Assembly: GCF_026745355.1 (NCBI RefSeq)
Contig: NC_079206.1
Location: forward strand, 48,403,608-48,467,607
Length of the DNA: 64,000 nt
Direction of reading: 5' to 3'
Origin: Beta vulgaris subsp. vulgaris
Lineage: Eukaryota; Streptophyta; Magnoliopsida; Caryophyllales; Amaranthaceae
Notes under the pieces: generated by a model
Seen by the model: only the letters and a program-made list of their open reading frames with translations
What the model was told of the DNA's origin: nothing
Database searches by the model: none
Shown: one piece after another, positions 1 to 10,900 of the stretch
How positions within the stretch are numbered: the first letter of the stretch is position 1
How the letters are laid out: every line of letters begins with the position of its first letter
Made by a program: the position numbers and the translations under genes

Positions 1-226
1 TTCACCTCTGCAAAAGAGGCCCTGAACGAGGTAATCGATACCTCCAAGTCCTGGGCTGTGAAGGCATTTGAAATGCTAGCCGAAGCTGATGGCGTTCTTC
101 GCTACGAACGTCGTCTAGAATTCCAAGAAAGCCTTTATAGGGCCATGTGGCCTACGAGGAGCCTCCGGTTTTTCAAGAGTCTTCTGACGACGAAGAAGAG
201 GAGGAGGCGGCCGACCCAGAGACTTA
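1..226 (+). pseudogene. 3' end of an antisense ORF of a Tat-like gypsy element
   Basis: An open frame enters at the left edge and reads about 45 codons (residues near the edge FTSAKEALNEVIDTSKSWAV). It then appears to continue, after a frameshift near 130-145, in the third frame to an acidic tail (DDEEEEEAADPET) and a TAG at 224-226. The plus-strand direction is opposite to the retrotransposon pol genes at 1367-5562, and it lies downstream of integrase. Plant Ty3/gypsy elements of the Tat group are known to carry extra ORFs between pol and the 3' LTR, some in antisense. That context fits here but the protein family was not identified. The 5' part and 3' LTR lie outside the window. An unrelated host exon is the alternative. 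Confidence 0.4.
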
Positions 227-1366
227 GGCTGATGACACCAACCTCCCTATCAAATAGAACTCAGAGCCTTATGTCCCTTCGTTGTTGTATCTTGGCCGGA
301 GGCCTTTTTGTACTTAGCTTCTCTATTGTTTTTCCTTTTTTTTTTGTAAAATAGTAGGTTGTAACCCTTTTGGAATTTATATCAGAATTGCTTTCCAAAC
401 ATTATCTCTGTTTGTAATTTTCCATTTGTTAACTATGTATGACACTGCCTCGTCTAGTTCTGAATAAACATGGACGAATTAAATCCACAATTTAATTGAA
501 CACCCAAGTGCCAATGTTACTTGTCTTTGCTTAAACAAACGATTTACTTAAAACAGAATTTCGGACGTTATTATCTATTTCTGGACGGTCCCTTGTTCTG
601 AATTTGCACAAGTGTTAGTGTTGTTCATCTGGGAACAAAGAATAAAAAAAAAGATGATCAAGCCGTCTAGGTCTAAGGTCATAAACTGACGCTTATTCTG
701 GATGGGTTAATTTCTTTTGAGTCACTATGTCTCAGCTCCCCCCCCCATTCTTGGACGAAGAGATTTCGATGAATCCTCTTTGTTTCGAGAAGGAGAACGA
801 CCATGCCTAATAGTGAATTTTTTGCAAGATAAAGCATTCCGGAATCCAGTAAACCATCCTGCTTTCTTTTGTTGTAATAACTTATTCCTTTACTAAGGTG
901 ATTATTACCTTGGATGGCCTTTTGATGGAAAGTAAGATCCCTTTACTAAGGTTTCTTAATTCCAGCCGTCTTCTTTTAGGAGATTGACGTTACCCTTTCT
1001 AGGGTTTATGAACTGAGAGCCATTCGTCATGTTACAAACCTCATAGATTTGTAACATATTTGGCCGATCTCCTAATAGAAGCACTGTTCGCCAAGGAAAT
1101 TATCCTTGTGTTTTTCTTTGTATTGTGGACGTTTATATTTCCTTACTTTGTTACTCAATTAGTAGCACTGTTTTGGCCGGTGGTGAGATTCCCCTAATTT
1201 AATGGTAATAAGCAACAAGTAAAGAGACAAACATAGAGCGAAAGTAGAATTTGTATTATATGAATTTTGCTTGGCTGAGTGCCAAGGTACATGTCTACAT
1301 ATCTACTTTGCCATTTATGTGCCGCAACACTTTTTTTAGAAAGCAACAAGCTTTCACTTAATTACA
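227..1366. other. Noncoding 3' part of the gypsy element
   Basis: No convincing gene is visible. The stretch lies between the end of the antisense ORF and the integrase C-terminus and fits the untranslated region that Tat-type elements carry between pol and the 3' LTR. The other LTR copy (similar to 6162-6779) is not in the window. Confidence 0.4.
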
Positions 1367-2515
1367 TTAGATATTGTACTTTTTCAAAGTATCTGAGTTC
1401 CAAGTCCGAGGGATTGGACGATCATCCATGGCTTCAACACGGAAGGTGCCACTTTGTACTTCTTGGACAATTCTATAAGGTCCTTCCCAATTTGGCGTGA
1501 GCTCGCCCAGCTCTTTGGCTATGCCGACCGCTTCCATTTTCCTTAGAACAAGATCCCCCACTATTAGTGGGCATTTGACAACTCTTTTGTTAAACTCTCG
1601 ATTCATTGGAAGCTTATATAACTAAATCCTTAATAGAGCATTACCCCTGACTTCTGGAACCTGATCCAAGACCGTGCGCAGAGTAGCCCAGTTGGCCTCC
1701 TCTAACTATATCATGATTCTCAGAGTGAGCTCTTCTATCTCAATGGGCAAGACTGCTTCTAAACCATAGACAAGCATCAATGGGGTCTCCCTAGTTGAGT
1801 TCTTGGCCGTAGTTCTAATAGACCATAGAACCAACTGCAGCTCTTCCACCCATAAGCCTTTCGCATTGTCTAGCTTCTTTTTTATGCCACTTGAGAGGAT
1901 CTTGTTGAATGCCCCCACTTGCCCGTTTGCCTGAGGATGGGCAACGACCGCGAAATGAGCCTTGATTTCTCGCTCGGCTAGCCAGTCTTTGAGCTTAGGC
2001 GTCTCAAATTGCGACCCATTGTCAAAGACAATAGACTGGGAAATGTCAAATCTTGTTATGATGTTCTTCCAAATAAAGCCTTTTACATCATTAGTGGTGA
2101 TTCCTCTCATTGCCTCAGCTTCAACTCACTTAGTGCATTAGTCCACTACTACTAGCACAAACTTTTTCTGGCCGGCCGCTACAGGAAACGTCCCCCGAAT
2201 GTCCATGCCCCACTTGGTGAAGGGAAGTGGGAACAAGATTGGGGTCAGATAGTTGGACGGCTTCTGGTGTATGCTACCATGTCGTTGGCAGCTATCACAT
2301 TTCTTAACATAGGTAAGAGCGTCTTCTTTTAAGGTGGGCCAGTAATACCCAGTCCTTACCTCTTTTTCGCCCAACGCTATTCCCTCAATATGAGAGGCAC
2401 ATGCTCCTTCATGCAACTCCTTTAAAACCTCCAATCCGTCCTCCCTAGTGATACACTTGAGGAGATCGAGGACGATTAAAGGCTTTTTTGTAAAGGTTTT
2501 CATCCTAGAGTTCAA
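1367..2515 (-). pseudogene. Gypsy integrase (broken)
   Basis: Three minus-strand segments make up an integrase. 2515-2138 has the H2C2 zinc-binding region (histidines in LHEGACASHIEG, cysteines in CDSCQRHG) and the start of the catalytic core (WGMDIRGTFPVA, first Asp). 2110-1706 carries the second Asp (IVFDNGSQFE) and the downstream part of the core (TPLMLVYGLEAVLP). 1606-1367 is the C-terminal region (NWEGPYRIVQEV). The segments lie in order but are separated by stops or frameshifts near 2110-2138 and 1610-1705. The family catalyses insertion of retrotransposon cDNA. No full-length product is possible from this copy. Confidence 0.85.
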
Positions 2516-2938
2516 ACCACTTATCCCTTGCCTTCACATACTTGGCCTCCAATGGATCTGCAGTTAGCCGACCTATTTTGTTGAATTCGATGATAGGGTC
2601 CATCTAGACATTCCCCCGACTGAGAAACAGGATTTGCTCCTGATCAGTGCTTTTCTTTGGTTTTACTTCCCAAAACACAGTTCGTGGCACATCCCCCTCG
2701 GTCGAGCTGGTCAGTTTTGAAAGAGCATCGACCTGATGGTTCTCAGATCTTGGAACCTAGTCAAGCACAAATCGTTTCAAAGTTTTGACTTCTTCTTGAA
2801 TTAACTGCATATATTTACTCATGGAGGCTTCTTTGCACTCAAAATCTCCATTTACTTGACTGACGACTAGCAGAGACTGACTTAGCCTCGATCTCCAAGA
2901 CCCCAGCCGCCTTGCACATTTTAATTCCTGCTAAGAGT
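2516..2938 (-). pseudogene. C-terminal half of gypsy RNase H and connector to integrase
   Basis: Minus-strand translation right after the CACTA element resumes RNase H-like sequence (LAGIKMCKAAGVLEIE) and later a conserved patch (SENHQVDALSKL). It continues to the integrase zinc finger with several stops. Removing the CACTA element plus one copy of its 3 bp target duplication puts this segment back in frame with 4442-4659, which shows both halves were one domain. Confidence 0.75.
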
Positions 2939-4441
2939 CACTAGTAGAATAATTGCTTATTGTTGCGTGATATTGCTGCGGTTTTACCCATATGCAGCAA
3001 TATATCAAGTAAAAGGAAAGTAAAAAAAACAAAATAACCATATTGATGCGGTTTCGAACGAAAACCGCAGCAATATGGTTTCAACGGAATTTTTTTGATA
3101 TTTTTTTGACTACATATGGCTGCGGTAAACCACAACAATATATTATAATAGTATAAAAATTTATTATTTTAAGATATTGATGCGGTTTCTCGAGAAAACC
3201 GCATCAATATAGACTGTTTTAAGTATTAAAAAAATTTGTGGCCCAAGTAGGGTTTTGTTCCCCTTTCTCTCTCTCATTAGCCGTCCACTGCACTATCCTC
3301 TCTCTCCTTAAACCCTCTCTCTCCTCACTATCGTCTCCTCTTCGCACATACGGTTCACCCTCTCTCTCCTCACTATCCTCTCTCCTTTTCTCTATCCTCT
3401 TCGCATAGACGATTCACCCTCTCTCTCCTCACTATCCTCTATCCTCTTCACACAGACCATTCGCTCTCCTCTTCGCACTGCTCTCCTCTTCGGCGCAAAT
3501 GGCCGTCATTCTCGCTTGCCGTTCTTCGTAGCTGCCAGCCTTCGTCGCTCGCACTATTTTAGATTCAGTTTCACCCAAAGGTCGTCGATGGTGGCGTTTC
3601 GTGGCTGATTTCAGTTTTAAATTTTAGATTCAATTTCTAATTTTAGTTTCATATATTGTTTTTTGTTAATAGGTTGATTTCAGTTTAGCCTCTTCTTATG
3701 TCGATTTCAACCCCTTCTTGTGCTCAATTTTTTGTATTTTATCTCATACAATCTCACGAATTTGCACTATTCCCAAATTTTCATAACGTTGGAATTTGAA
3801 TCAACAGTATTATTTCTGCCTATTATATGTGAATTCTTGTATATTTTTTTTTTTATTGTTTTAGATTAGTTTGTTCGTTTGTTCAGTGTAGTATAATTCT
3901 CGTTTATTGTAATTCTTATGTATCTCAGATTTTTTTATAGTTTCATTTTCGTTTTTTTTTTGGTCACTTTTTTTTTGTTGTTTTTTTTTTTACTTTGTTC
4001 AGTTTTCTTATGGTTGTTTTTTTCTTTGTTAGTTTTATTATTTCATTTTCTGGCAGAAATTTCTGATTTTTTGTTATTTTTTTTATCTTTCGAATTTAAT
4101 GACAAAATGCAAAAAAAAATTTTTTTTGCTTACACCTATACCTATTGCTGTGGTGTTCCCAAGAAACCACAGCAATATGCCTATTTTTTTATTATTAAAT
4201 ACATCATATTGCTGCAGTTTTCTCTAGAAACGGCAACAATATACTTTATGCATTTGATATAAAATATATATATTGCTGTGGTTTTACCCAGAAATCGCGG
4301 CAATATGTTCAAATATTGTTGCGATTTAAAACCGTAGCAATATATTATTTACCTATTGCTGCCCCCATCATTGTTGCGCGGCCAAAACCGCGACAATAGG
4401 CCACTTGTTGACCGCAGCAATAAGCATTTATTCTACTAGTG
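2939..4441. mobile_element. Non-autonomous CACTA (EnSpm) element inserted in gypsy RNase H
   Basis: The 1503 bp element begins CACTAGTAGAATAA and ends with the inverted complement TTATTCTACTAGTG. The terminal inverted repeats match at about 27 of 29 bases. A 3 bp duplication AGT flanks it (2936-2938 and 4442-4444). CACTA termini with a 3 bp duplication define the superfamily. Both subterminal regions hold a series of short palindromes built on ATTGCTGCGGTTT and its complement (about 2970-3215 and 4140-4410), matching the repeated transposase-binding sites known from CACTA elements. The interior (about 3230-4130) is CT-rich then T-rich, without a transposase. Confidence 0.93.
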
Positions 4442-5562
4442 AGTGCTTCATATTCCGCTTCATTATTTGATGCCTGGAATTCAAATCTGAGAGCATACTC
4501 AAACTTGTCTCCTTTTGGCGATTGGAAAATTATCCCAGCCCCGCAGCCATTGATAGTGGAAGATCCATCTACCATAAGCGTCCAATGCTTTCTGCCCCCG
4601 GCTGGATCTTGGATGGGTTCTACCGTAGGCCGAGTAAGCTCTACGATGAAGTCCGCCAAGTCTTGCCCTTTAATCGCTTTTCAGGGCTCAAACGTCAAAT
4701 CGAATTAAGCTCTACTGCCCATTTTAGCATTCTCCCAGAGGCATCCATCTTTTGCAAAACTTGTTTTAAGGGTTGGTCAGTATAGACCAGTATACTATGA
4801 GCCAGAGATATGGCCTCAATTTCCTACTGGCCATGAGGAGTGTCAGGCCGAACTTCTCTACCAACGAGTATTTGCATTCCGCATCCTTCAATACATGACT
4901 TACAAAGTAAACGGGGACTTGCGCCGATTTCCTTTCAGCCAGGAGAACCGCACTCACCTCTAGAGGCGAAGCGGCCAAGTATACGAACTATTTTTCCCCC
5001 TCAGCTGGACTGACCAACCGAGGCAGCTGACAGAGGTGCTTTTTTACTTGTTGGAGAGCTTGCTCCACTTCTTCAGTCCGCTCAAATTTTGCCTTTTTCT
5101 TGATAGTTGAGAAGAAATGATGACACTTGTCTCCTGATTAAGAAAAAAAATCGTCCTAGGGCTGCCAAGCACCCTGTCAAACGTTGAACTTCCTAAACCT
5201 TGGGCGGGGATGTCCTGCTCAGTATTGCCTGAATCTTTTTAGGATTTGCTTCAATCCCTCTATGGTCGACCAGAAAACCCAAGAATTTTCCTGCGACCAC
5301 TCCAAACACACTTTTGAGGATTCAATTTCAACTTGTATTTTCGAAGAGTTTCAAAGGTCTCTCGAAGATCATCAATATGACTCAACTCTTCTCGGCTCTT
5401 GACAATCATGTCATCAATATATGCTTCCATGTTACGCCCAAACTGAGGCTGAAAAACAGTGTTTATTAGCCAGTGGAAGGTAGCTGGCGCATTACGGAGG
5501 CCGAATGACATCCTCAGCCAACCATAGAGGCCCTTCTCTGTGATGCATGGGCTGAATGGCAT
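4442..5562 (-). pseudogene. Gypsy reverse transcriptase and N-terminal RNase H (broken)
   Basis: 5562-5260 encodes the RT palm with FGLRNAPATF and the catalytic YIDD motif (AYIDDMIVKS), followed by a conserved leucine/lysine-rich stretch (KYKLKLNPQKCVW). 4978-4766 is the connection region (VYFVSHVLKDAECKYSLVEK). 4659-4442 is the RNase H start with its first Asp (LMVDGSSTINGCGAG) and Glu (ASNNEAEYEAL). The amino half of RT (fingers) is missing: the coding sequence joins directly to a gag-like segment, showing an internal deletion. Stops separate the pieces. Confidence 0.85.
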
Positions 5563-5579
5563 ATGGTCCTAGACTTCTT

Positions 5580-6132
5580 CCCGTAGTTTTCGACGGCAGC
5601 CTCAATGGAGGATCTCTCATGTAGGGGGTGGACCCTGATGCTGAGCGCTGCAAAACTACTGCCTTCTTTGCCTCTAGATACTCCCTAGCATCTATTTTCA
5701 TTTTGTGACCATTAGGAGGTATGTTATCTCCAGGTCGGACCACCAACCTCCAATCCATTTTCCTCTGCTGCTCACGAGCCACCGGTTGCTTTCCTTTGGA
5801 TGGCCGTTTAGACACTTCCTGATGAGGAGGCCTACTGGTACTTGGTCGACCCTCTTAGGAATGTCTCTTTGGTGGATGTACAACAGCTAGGTCTGGGTTG
5901 ACCTAAAAAAACAGCATGTTATTCTTGATTTGCTCCTCAATGACACCAACCATCCTAGTCTGAAAATCATTCAAGATATTTTCCAGATGGGCTCCCTGCT
6001 TTGCCTAGAGAGATTGACAACAGCCGGGGGCCTATCTCTTCCTCTCGGTGGTCTTTCATCGTCCACCGTATCTTCTACTCGAATTTTAAAACTCCTGTTT
6101 CTAGCAATGTTAGATGAGTGACAATCAGTCAT
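5580..6132 (-). pseudogene. Gag remnant of the gypsy element
   Basis: A start codon at 6132-6130, about 30 bp inside the LTR boundary, opens about 53 codons of basic, arginine-rich sequence (IARNRSFKIRVED) before a stop. A second segment, 5815 to about 5580, is also basic (KGKQPVAREQQRK) and then runs into RT-like sequence. This is where gag is expected, but the core capsid region, zinc knuckle and aspartic protease are absent, so a large deletion has joined the gag end to RT. Gag assignment is by position and composition, not by a recognised motif. Confidence 0.5.
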
Positions 6133-6142
6133 TGTTGCGTCT

Positions 6143-6161
6143 TCCCACAGACGGCGCCAAA
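6143..6161 (-). other. tRNA primer-binding site of the gypsy element
   Basis: Directly inside the LTR end the minus strand reads TTTGGCGCCGTCTGTGGG. It occupies the position of the primer-binding site for minus-strand DNA synthesis and begins with TGGCGCC, as in several plant Ty3/gypsy elements. I did not identify the exact tRNA. Confidence 0.7.
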
Positions 6162-6779
6162 TGTTACGTAGTGATGAACTCGTAAAATACGATCCCCAAC
6201 AATAGGTTCTTCAATAGGAGACTTATGCAACAATACCCGGACTCAAATAACCCAAACTTGAGCTATGCTTCCAGACCTGCAAAAAGGGACCCACCCTGGA
6301 GGTTTGGGTGGTATTTTCCCCTTCAAAACTTAAGTCAGGTATCAGGAGTAGAAAGGAAAAATTTTAGAGAGGGAAAGTATGGAGAGAGAAAGAATTATGA
6401 CAGAGTGACAATACACCACTCTGAAAAACGTACCTTTCTCCTGATTTCAAGGACTATTTATAGTGTCTAAACTAATTGTTGTACCATGAGGTCACCCTAA
6501 TTTGGGAGCACCTGATTGGCTCAAGGAAATCTTGACACGTGGCAAGGATTTATTGGAAAGCACACATCATCCAACTTTATGCAATTGCCCTTTTGGGATG
6601 CTAGGCATAAGTACAAACTAGGCCAGAAAGATGGGCTAGTACAATTCCTAATCTGAGAATTGTACTTTCAACCATTTGCCTTTTGGACCCTGTACTTTCT
6701 GCAGCAGGGAAGGGACACGTGTACGGGCTAGCTAAACCCACGTGTTCTTTTTAGAGTCGTTGATCTTTAGACTACAACA
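6162..6779 (-). repeat. 5' LTR of the gypsy element
   Basis: On the plus strand it begins TGTTACGTAG next to the primer site and ends CTACAACA, giving TG...CA ends with imperfect terminal inverted repeats; length 618 bp. A minus-strand TATA box lies inside. The outer boundary (6779) is inferred from the CA end and cannot be confirmed by comparison with the second LTR. Confidence 0.75.
6455..6463 (-). promoter_or_regulatory. TATA box in the LTR
   Basis: The minus strand reads CTATAAATA inside the LTR, upstream of gag. This is a canonical plant TATA box in the place expected for the retroelement promoter. Confidence 0.55.
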
Positions 6780-6999
6780 TAAATATATATTGTTTTCTTA
6801 CAAATAAATAACTCATGTATATATGACACATGCCATAAGTCTAATTTATATCTTATAATAAACTTTTTTCCTAAAGGACTTCTTTCACCTTAAACCACTG
6901 ATTTTTCAAAAATGCACCATATATCCTTGTAGTTTAGAAAACTCACTAATGACCCATTTTATCAATTAAAACCTCACAATTACTTATATATTTTAGGAA

Positions 7000-7640
7000 A
7001 ATTTGTCAATAAGTACCATATTTTGGACACTTTTTTGAAATAAATATATAGGTTGTCTGAAATTTTATATAAATGCCAATTTTTTTTGAAATCACTACCA
7101 CTTTAACGGAATCTTGCAAAAAATGTTATTTTTGCACCATCAGTGGCACGTGAAATTACGATTTTCCTTCCACCACCACCCCTACCACATGCAACAGCCA
7201 TGCTTGCCACTGTTGCCGCCGCCACCAGAAAACGATGCACCCACAACACAACCAAATACAAAACCATCACCACCTCGATCCACTCAAAAATCATCCCACC
7301 CATCACCCTAACCAACTACGAAACCACCAGCACCTCCACCCACCAAACAATCGATCCACCCCACAATACTAACCAACTACGAAACCACCACCTCGCAAGA
7401 GTAGTGAGTTTCGTGAGGTTTTGTTGCTGGTGGTGGTGGACAAGATTAATAGAAGGTAAAAAGGTAATCTCACATGCCACTAACGAAGCAAAACAAACGA
7501 TTTTGCGAAAATCTATTAAGTGGTAGTGTCAAACGAAATGGAAGAAAAATCGGTATTTACATAAAAATTTTGATGATAAAGATATTTATTTCAAAAAAAA
7601 GTGCGCAAAATACCCAAAATTTGGTAAACACACACTTGAA
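7000..7640. mobile_element. Fold-back (MULE-like) element upstream of the aminomutase gene
   Basis: 7012-7157 and 7462-7635 are inverted copies of each other. Examples are GACACTTTTTTGAAATAAAT against the complement of the segment near 7585-7610, and GTGGCACGTGAAATTACG against GTGGCATGTGAGATTACC. About 300 bp of C-rich, CCA-repeated sequence lies between the arms (two copies of AACCAACTACGAAACCACCA near 7311 and 7372). Long inverted arms around unrelated DNA suit a non-autonomous Mutator-like element. I found no clear target duplication. The long frames across it on both strands have no recognisable protein features. Confidence 0.55.
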
Positions 7641-7928
7641 ATTTGAAAAATGGAAGAAATACATATTTTGGCATTGGCTAAAAAGCCTCAAGGCTCCTCG
7701 TCCTTGTTCTCAAAACAAAAACTTACCCAAAGTCCATTCATACAAATAAAGAAAAAAGGGCCCAAATTGCAAGTTCACTTAACTCTATCAAAATTTCATC
7801 ACATCGTGAACTTTTTTGGTGGTGGTTGATCTCTTTTCTCTTTCTCTTATCTTGACTTTGCTGCAACAACAAAAATTGCAAAAACACAGAAAGTGTGAGA
7901 GAGAGAAAAATAAGAGAAAGAGGCAGCC
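7641..7928 (+). promoter_or_regulatory. Promoter and 5' leader region of the aminomutase gene
   Basis: This is the space between the fold-back element and the start codon. It contains GGGCCCAA at 7758-7765, a motif type frequent in promoters of plant housekeeping and light-related genes, and a CT-rich then purine-rich leader just before the ATG at 7929. I see no clear TATA box. The transcription start is not determinable from sequence alone. Confidence 0.4.
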
Positions 7929-10900
7929 ATGGCAGGTGTAGGTATAACATGGCCATCAAAGCTCTATTCTCATAAACCATTATCATCCAAATCTAAGCTC
8001 ATTTCTCGCTCCAATTCTCCCCTTGTTGTTAAAATGACTGTTTCTGTTGATGAAAAGAAGAAAACTTTCACCCTTCAAAAATCTGAAGAAGCTTTCACTA
8101 AAGCTAAGGTAACCCACTTCTTTTCTTTCTCTAATTTACTTGTGTTCTTTGTTGAGATCCCTGAATTCGGATTTTTGTGCTTCATTTTGGGAGTTTTTCT
8201 TTGGAATCTGTTGTTCGGGTTACTTGTTTTGTTGATTATAGGTGTTTGTTGTGACGAAATTTTGATTAAGTTGGTGACATTTTGTGATGCGTTTAATTCA
8301 AGTTCAATTATTGAAATGGGAATTATAAGGGGTGAAATTTCCTAGTATTTGTGATTTACTATTAAAATCTTGTTTATTCATGTGCATTAAATGCTGTTTG
8401 CATGGAAGTATATCAAATTTGTTACCACATTGTACATGCTGCTCATTCTACCTTGATTATTCTACTCAAAGCTTAATTATAAAGGAGTGGTGAGAGCTAT
8501 ATGATTGCATTAACACTTTGTTTGGATAACATTAATGAAGGGAGGAGAGGGAAGGGGATGAAAACGAAGACAGCGGAAGAGTGAGCTTGCATTTTCCTTC
8601 CAAATTCTTTCAACATTGTAGGATTTTGATAATTGTGGTTTATTGAGAGGGAAAGGAAAATAGTTTTGCTAAATGAGGCCCTATTTTTTTTTCTAGTAAC
8701 ACCCTGTATTTTATACATTTATACACCATTTCTTTCCGCCATTCCCTTCTTTGCTTTCCCTTTCTTCACTCCATTCCTCCCACCTCAACTTCATTAGACA
8801 GGAGCCACCACCGTTGTAGCTCTTTACTCTTTAGACATGACTGATTCTCTCTTCTAAAAAAAGTTTCTTTACAACTTCATTGACACCCATGGCTGCTCCA
8901 TTTGAATCCATTGCTTTTCGTTAAAGCTGCTTCATTAGAAAGCAAAAAATTGAGTTATAAAAATCCTAAAAAGTGAATTTTGTCATTGAGTACATAGAGG
9001 AAAGATCTTCAATTTAAAAAAATAGTGAAAAGTAATGATAACAAAGCAAATTCCATGATGGTATGTTTGGATAGGTGAATTGCATTTCAAATTCTGGAAT
9101 TGATCAATTCCATTGTTTGGATGAGTATGAATTTGAAATTCAGAATTTTATCACAAATTCAAGATTTATTGAGGAAAGCCCATTGAATGAGGAAATTGAA
9201 ATGATTTGATTTTTCTTGTCATTTGAAATTACTTAGCTTACTTCTCAAAACATCTATCACTCTTTCTCTCCTCCTCCCCCTTTAAAAAGCCCCCACACTA
9301 TCACTCTTTCTCTCTCCTCCACCTACTGATCTGAATTTATTAGTTTTTCCCAAACAAGAGTATTTGGATTTGGATTCAAGAATTTGAATTCCTGCATTTT
9401 AAATCAAGCAGTTGAAATGAATTCATCATTCCCAAACACAACCTTAGATTCATTGTAAAAGTATGAAGATTTTAAGACCCAAATCATATGTTTACTACCA
9501 TTTCCTCTTTTTCTTCCTTCCCCTTTCCCTACCATCACCGTTACAGCCGCTGGTGTCACCACCACTACAGCCTCTGGCGCCACCAACAACAACAGCAATA
9601 TGCGAGAAATGGACACTTAAATTCTCGATTTTTTGTAAAAAAAAAAAGAGGGAGGCATCTGCCATGGATGCCCCACCACCGGCGAAGGCATCTGCCATGA
9701 CGCCCAGCCACCGGCAAAGGCGTCTGCCATGGACGCCCCACCACCGGCAAACATGTCCATGGAAGGCGCTCCACCACAAGAACAGGCGTCTTCCATGGAC
9801 GACCCCATCGGTGGTGGGGCGTCCATAAACACCATCATAAGAGGCGTCTGCCATGGATGCCCCACCCCCGGTGAGGCGTCCATGGAAGGCGCCTCTTCAT
9901 GTGGTGGAGAGCCTTCCATGGACGCCTCCACGCCTTCCATGGACGCCTCCAATGCATCCATGGCAAACACCTCCCTCTTTTTTTTTTACTAAATTTCGTT
10001 TGGTGAATTTTGTATTCAATTGGGATTTCTTGGTAGGATATATAGCGAGAAGTGTAGACGTGGTTTGAATTGAGAGAAACAAGGGATTTGGTTGTGCTAA
10101 CATGCAAGAATCGCGGAGGAGAACCTATTTGATGAAGGTTTTGGAGTGACGGAGGTTGAGGAAATAGTGGGACGATGGAGGTTTTGGAAATTTTGGGACA
10201 CCAAGGTTTGGTGACGGGGTGGCGTTGGTGGTGTGGCGCGAGTGATGGTGTGGAAGAAGAATGAGAAGAGGAAGTGAGGAAGTGAGGAAGGAGAGAAAGT
10301 AAAAAAAAAATGAAAAGTGTAGAATAGAAGGAAAATGAATCCTTCTAGTGCTCTTCCTTTCGCTCTCGTTATCCAAACAAGGGGAAATGAATCCCTCCCT
10401 TTCCTCTCTCTCCATTTCCTTCCGAATTCTCCTATGTAAAAAAAATGGTAAGGCTTTAGGAGGGAGTTTAAGATTGGATAAGAAACCTTCTGTAATAAAA
10501 CCTTTTACCCTACACTTGGGTACTCACAGATCCAGGTTTATGTATATCTTACCTCTCTGACATGAGTGGCTGAATTCTGATTGTATGTTGTGTAATCAGT
10601 ATTCTTGTAGTTGCCAACTAGTTTGGGTCTTTGTCATGGTTCTAAGATGGCTGCTGAGATTTCTAGATAGATGGTTTCAATTTTTTTTTTTCTTAATTAA
10701 GCTTCCAGTTCTTTTTCCATGAGGGGTTTGTAGAGACATACACCTTTTACTGAAGTTTGTTTCAAATCCTGCTAATATTGATTCATAGCATTATGTTCAG
10801 AGAAAGTGCAATATTTGTCATGGGTTTAACCAAAATCAACCTCTTTGCAGTCACCAGGGTAAGGGCTTAAGGCTCCAGACCTTTCACTTTCCCTACCTAG

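Larger units (their letters stand above)
1..6779 (-). mobile_element. Degenerate Ty3/gypsy (Tat-like) LTR retrotransposon
   Basis: Reading on the minus strand the order is LTR (6779-6162), primer-binding site, gag fragments, RT, RNase H, integrase, noncoding region and antisense ORF. The RT-RNase H-integrase order is diagnostic of Ty3/gypsy. The Tat assignment rests on the GGCGCCGTCTGTGGG primer-site sequence next to the LTR and on the downstream antisense ORF. The protease and most of gag are missing, every ORF is broken by stops or frameshifts, and a CACTA element sits in RNase H. The element is therefore dead. The left end is cut by the window, so its target duplication cannot be checked. 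Confidence 0.85.
8515..10384. mobile_element. Composite element with inverted ends in GSA intron 1
   Basis: The left end reads CTTTGTTTGGATAAC (near 8516) and the right end is its complement GTTATCCAAACAAGG (near 10368-10383), each followed inward by purine-rich, GGAAGG-containing sequence. GTTTGGATA-type ends are common in plant MITE families. Two further elements lie inside (9060-9443 and 9633-9993), so this is a nest. The superfamily and target duplication were not resolved. Confidence 0.45.

Noticed and set aside
1279..1500. Plus-strand ORFs across the gypsy region (also 4439-4785, 5184-5402, 5705-6121)
   Set aside because: They overlap integrase, RT, RNase H or gag on the minus strand and have no protein features of their own; shadows.
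3918..4262. 114-codon Phe/Leu-rich ORF inside the CACTA element
   Set aside because: It results from long T runs and the subterminal palindromes; no start context or conservation expected.
7143..7526. Overlapping ORFs on both strands in the fold-back upstream of GSA
   Set aside because: CCA/CAC-rich low-complexity sequence, open in several frames at once, inside an inverted-repeat element.
9495..9992. Long ORFs on both strands of the CCATGG minisatellite
   Set aside because: Repeat composition removes stops in several frames simultaneously; the products are repeats without a domain.
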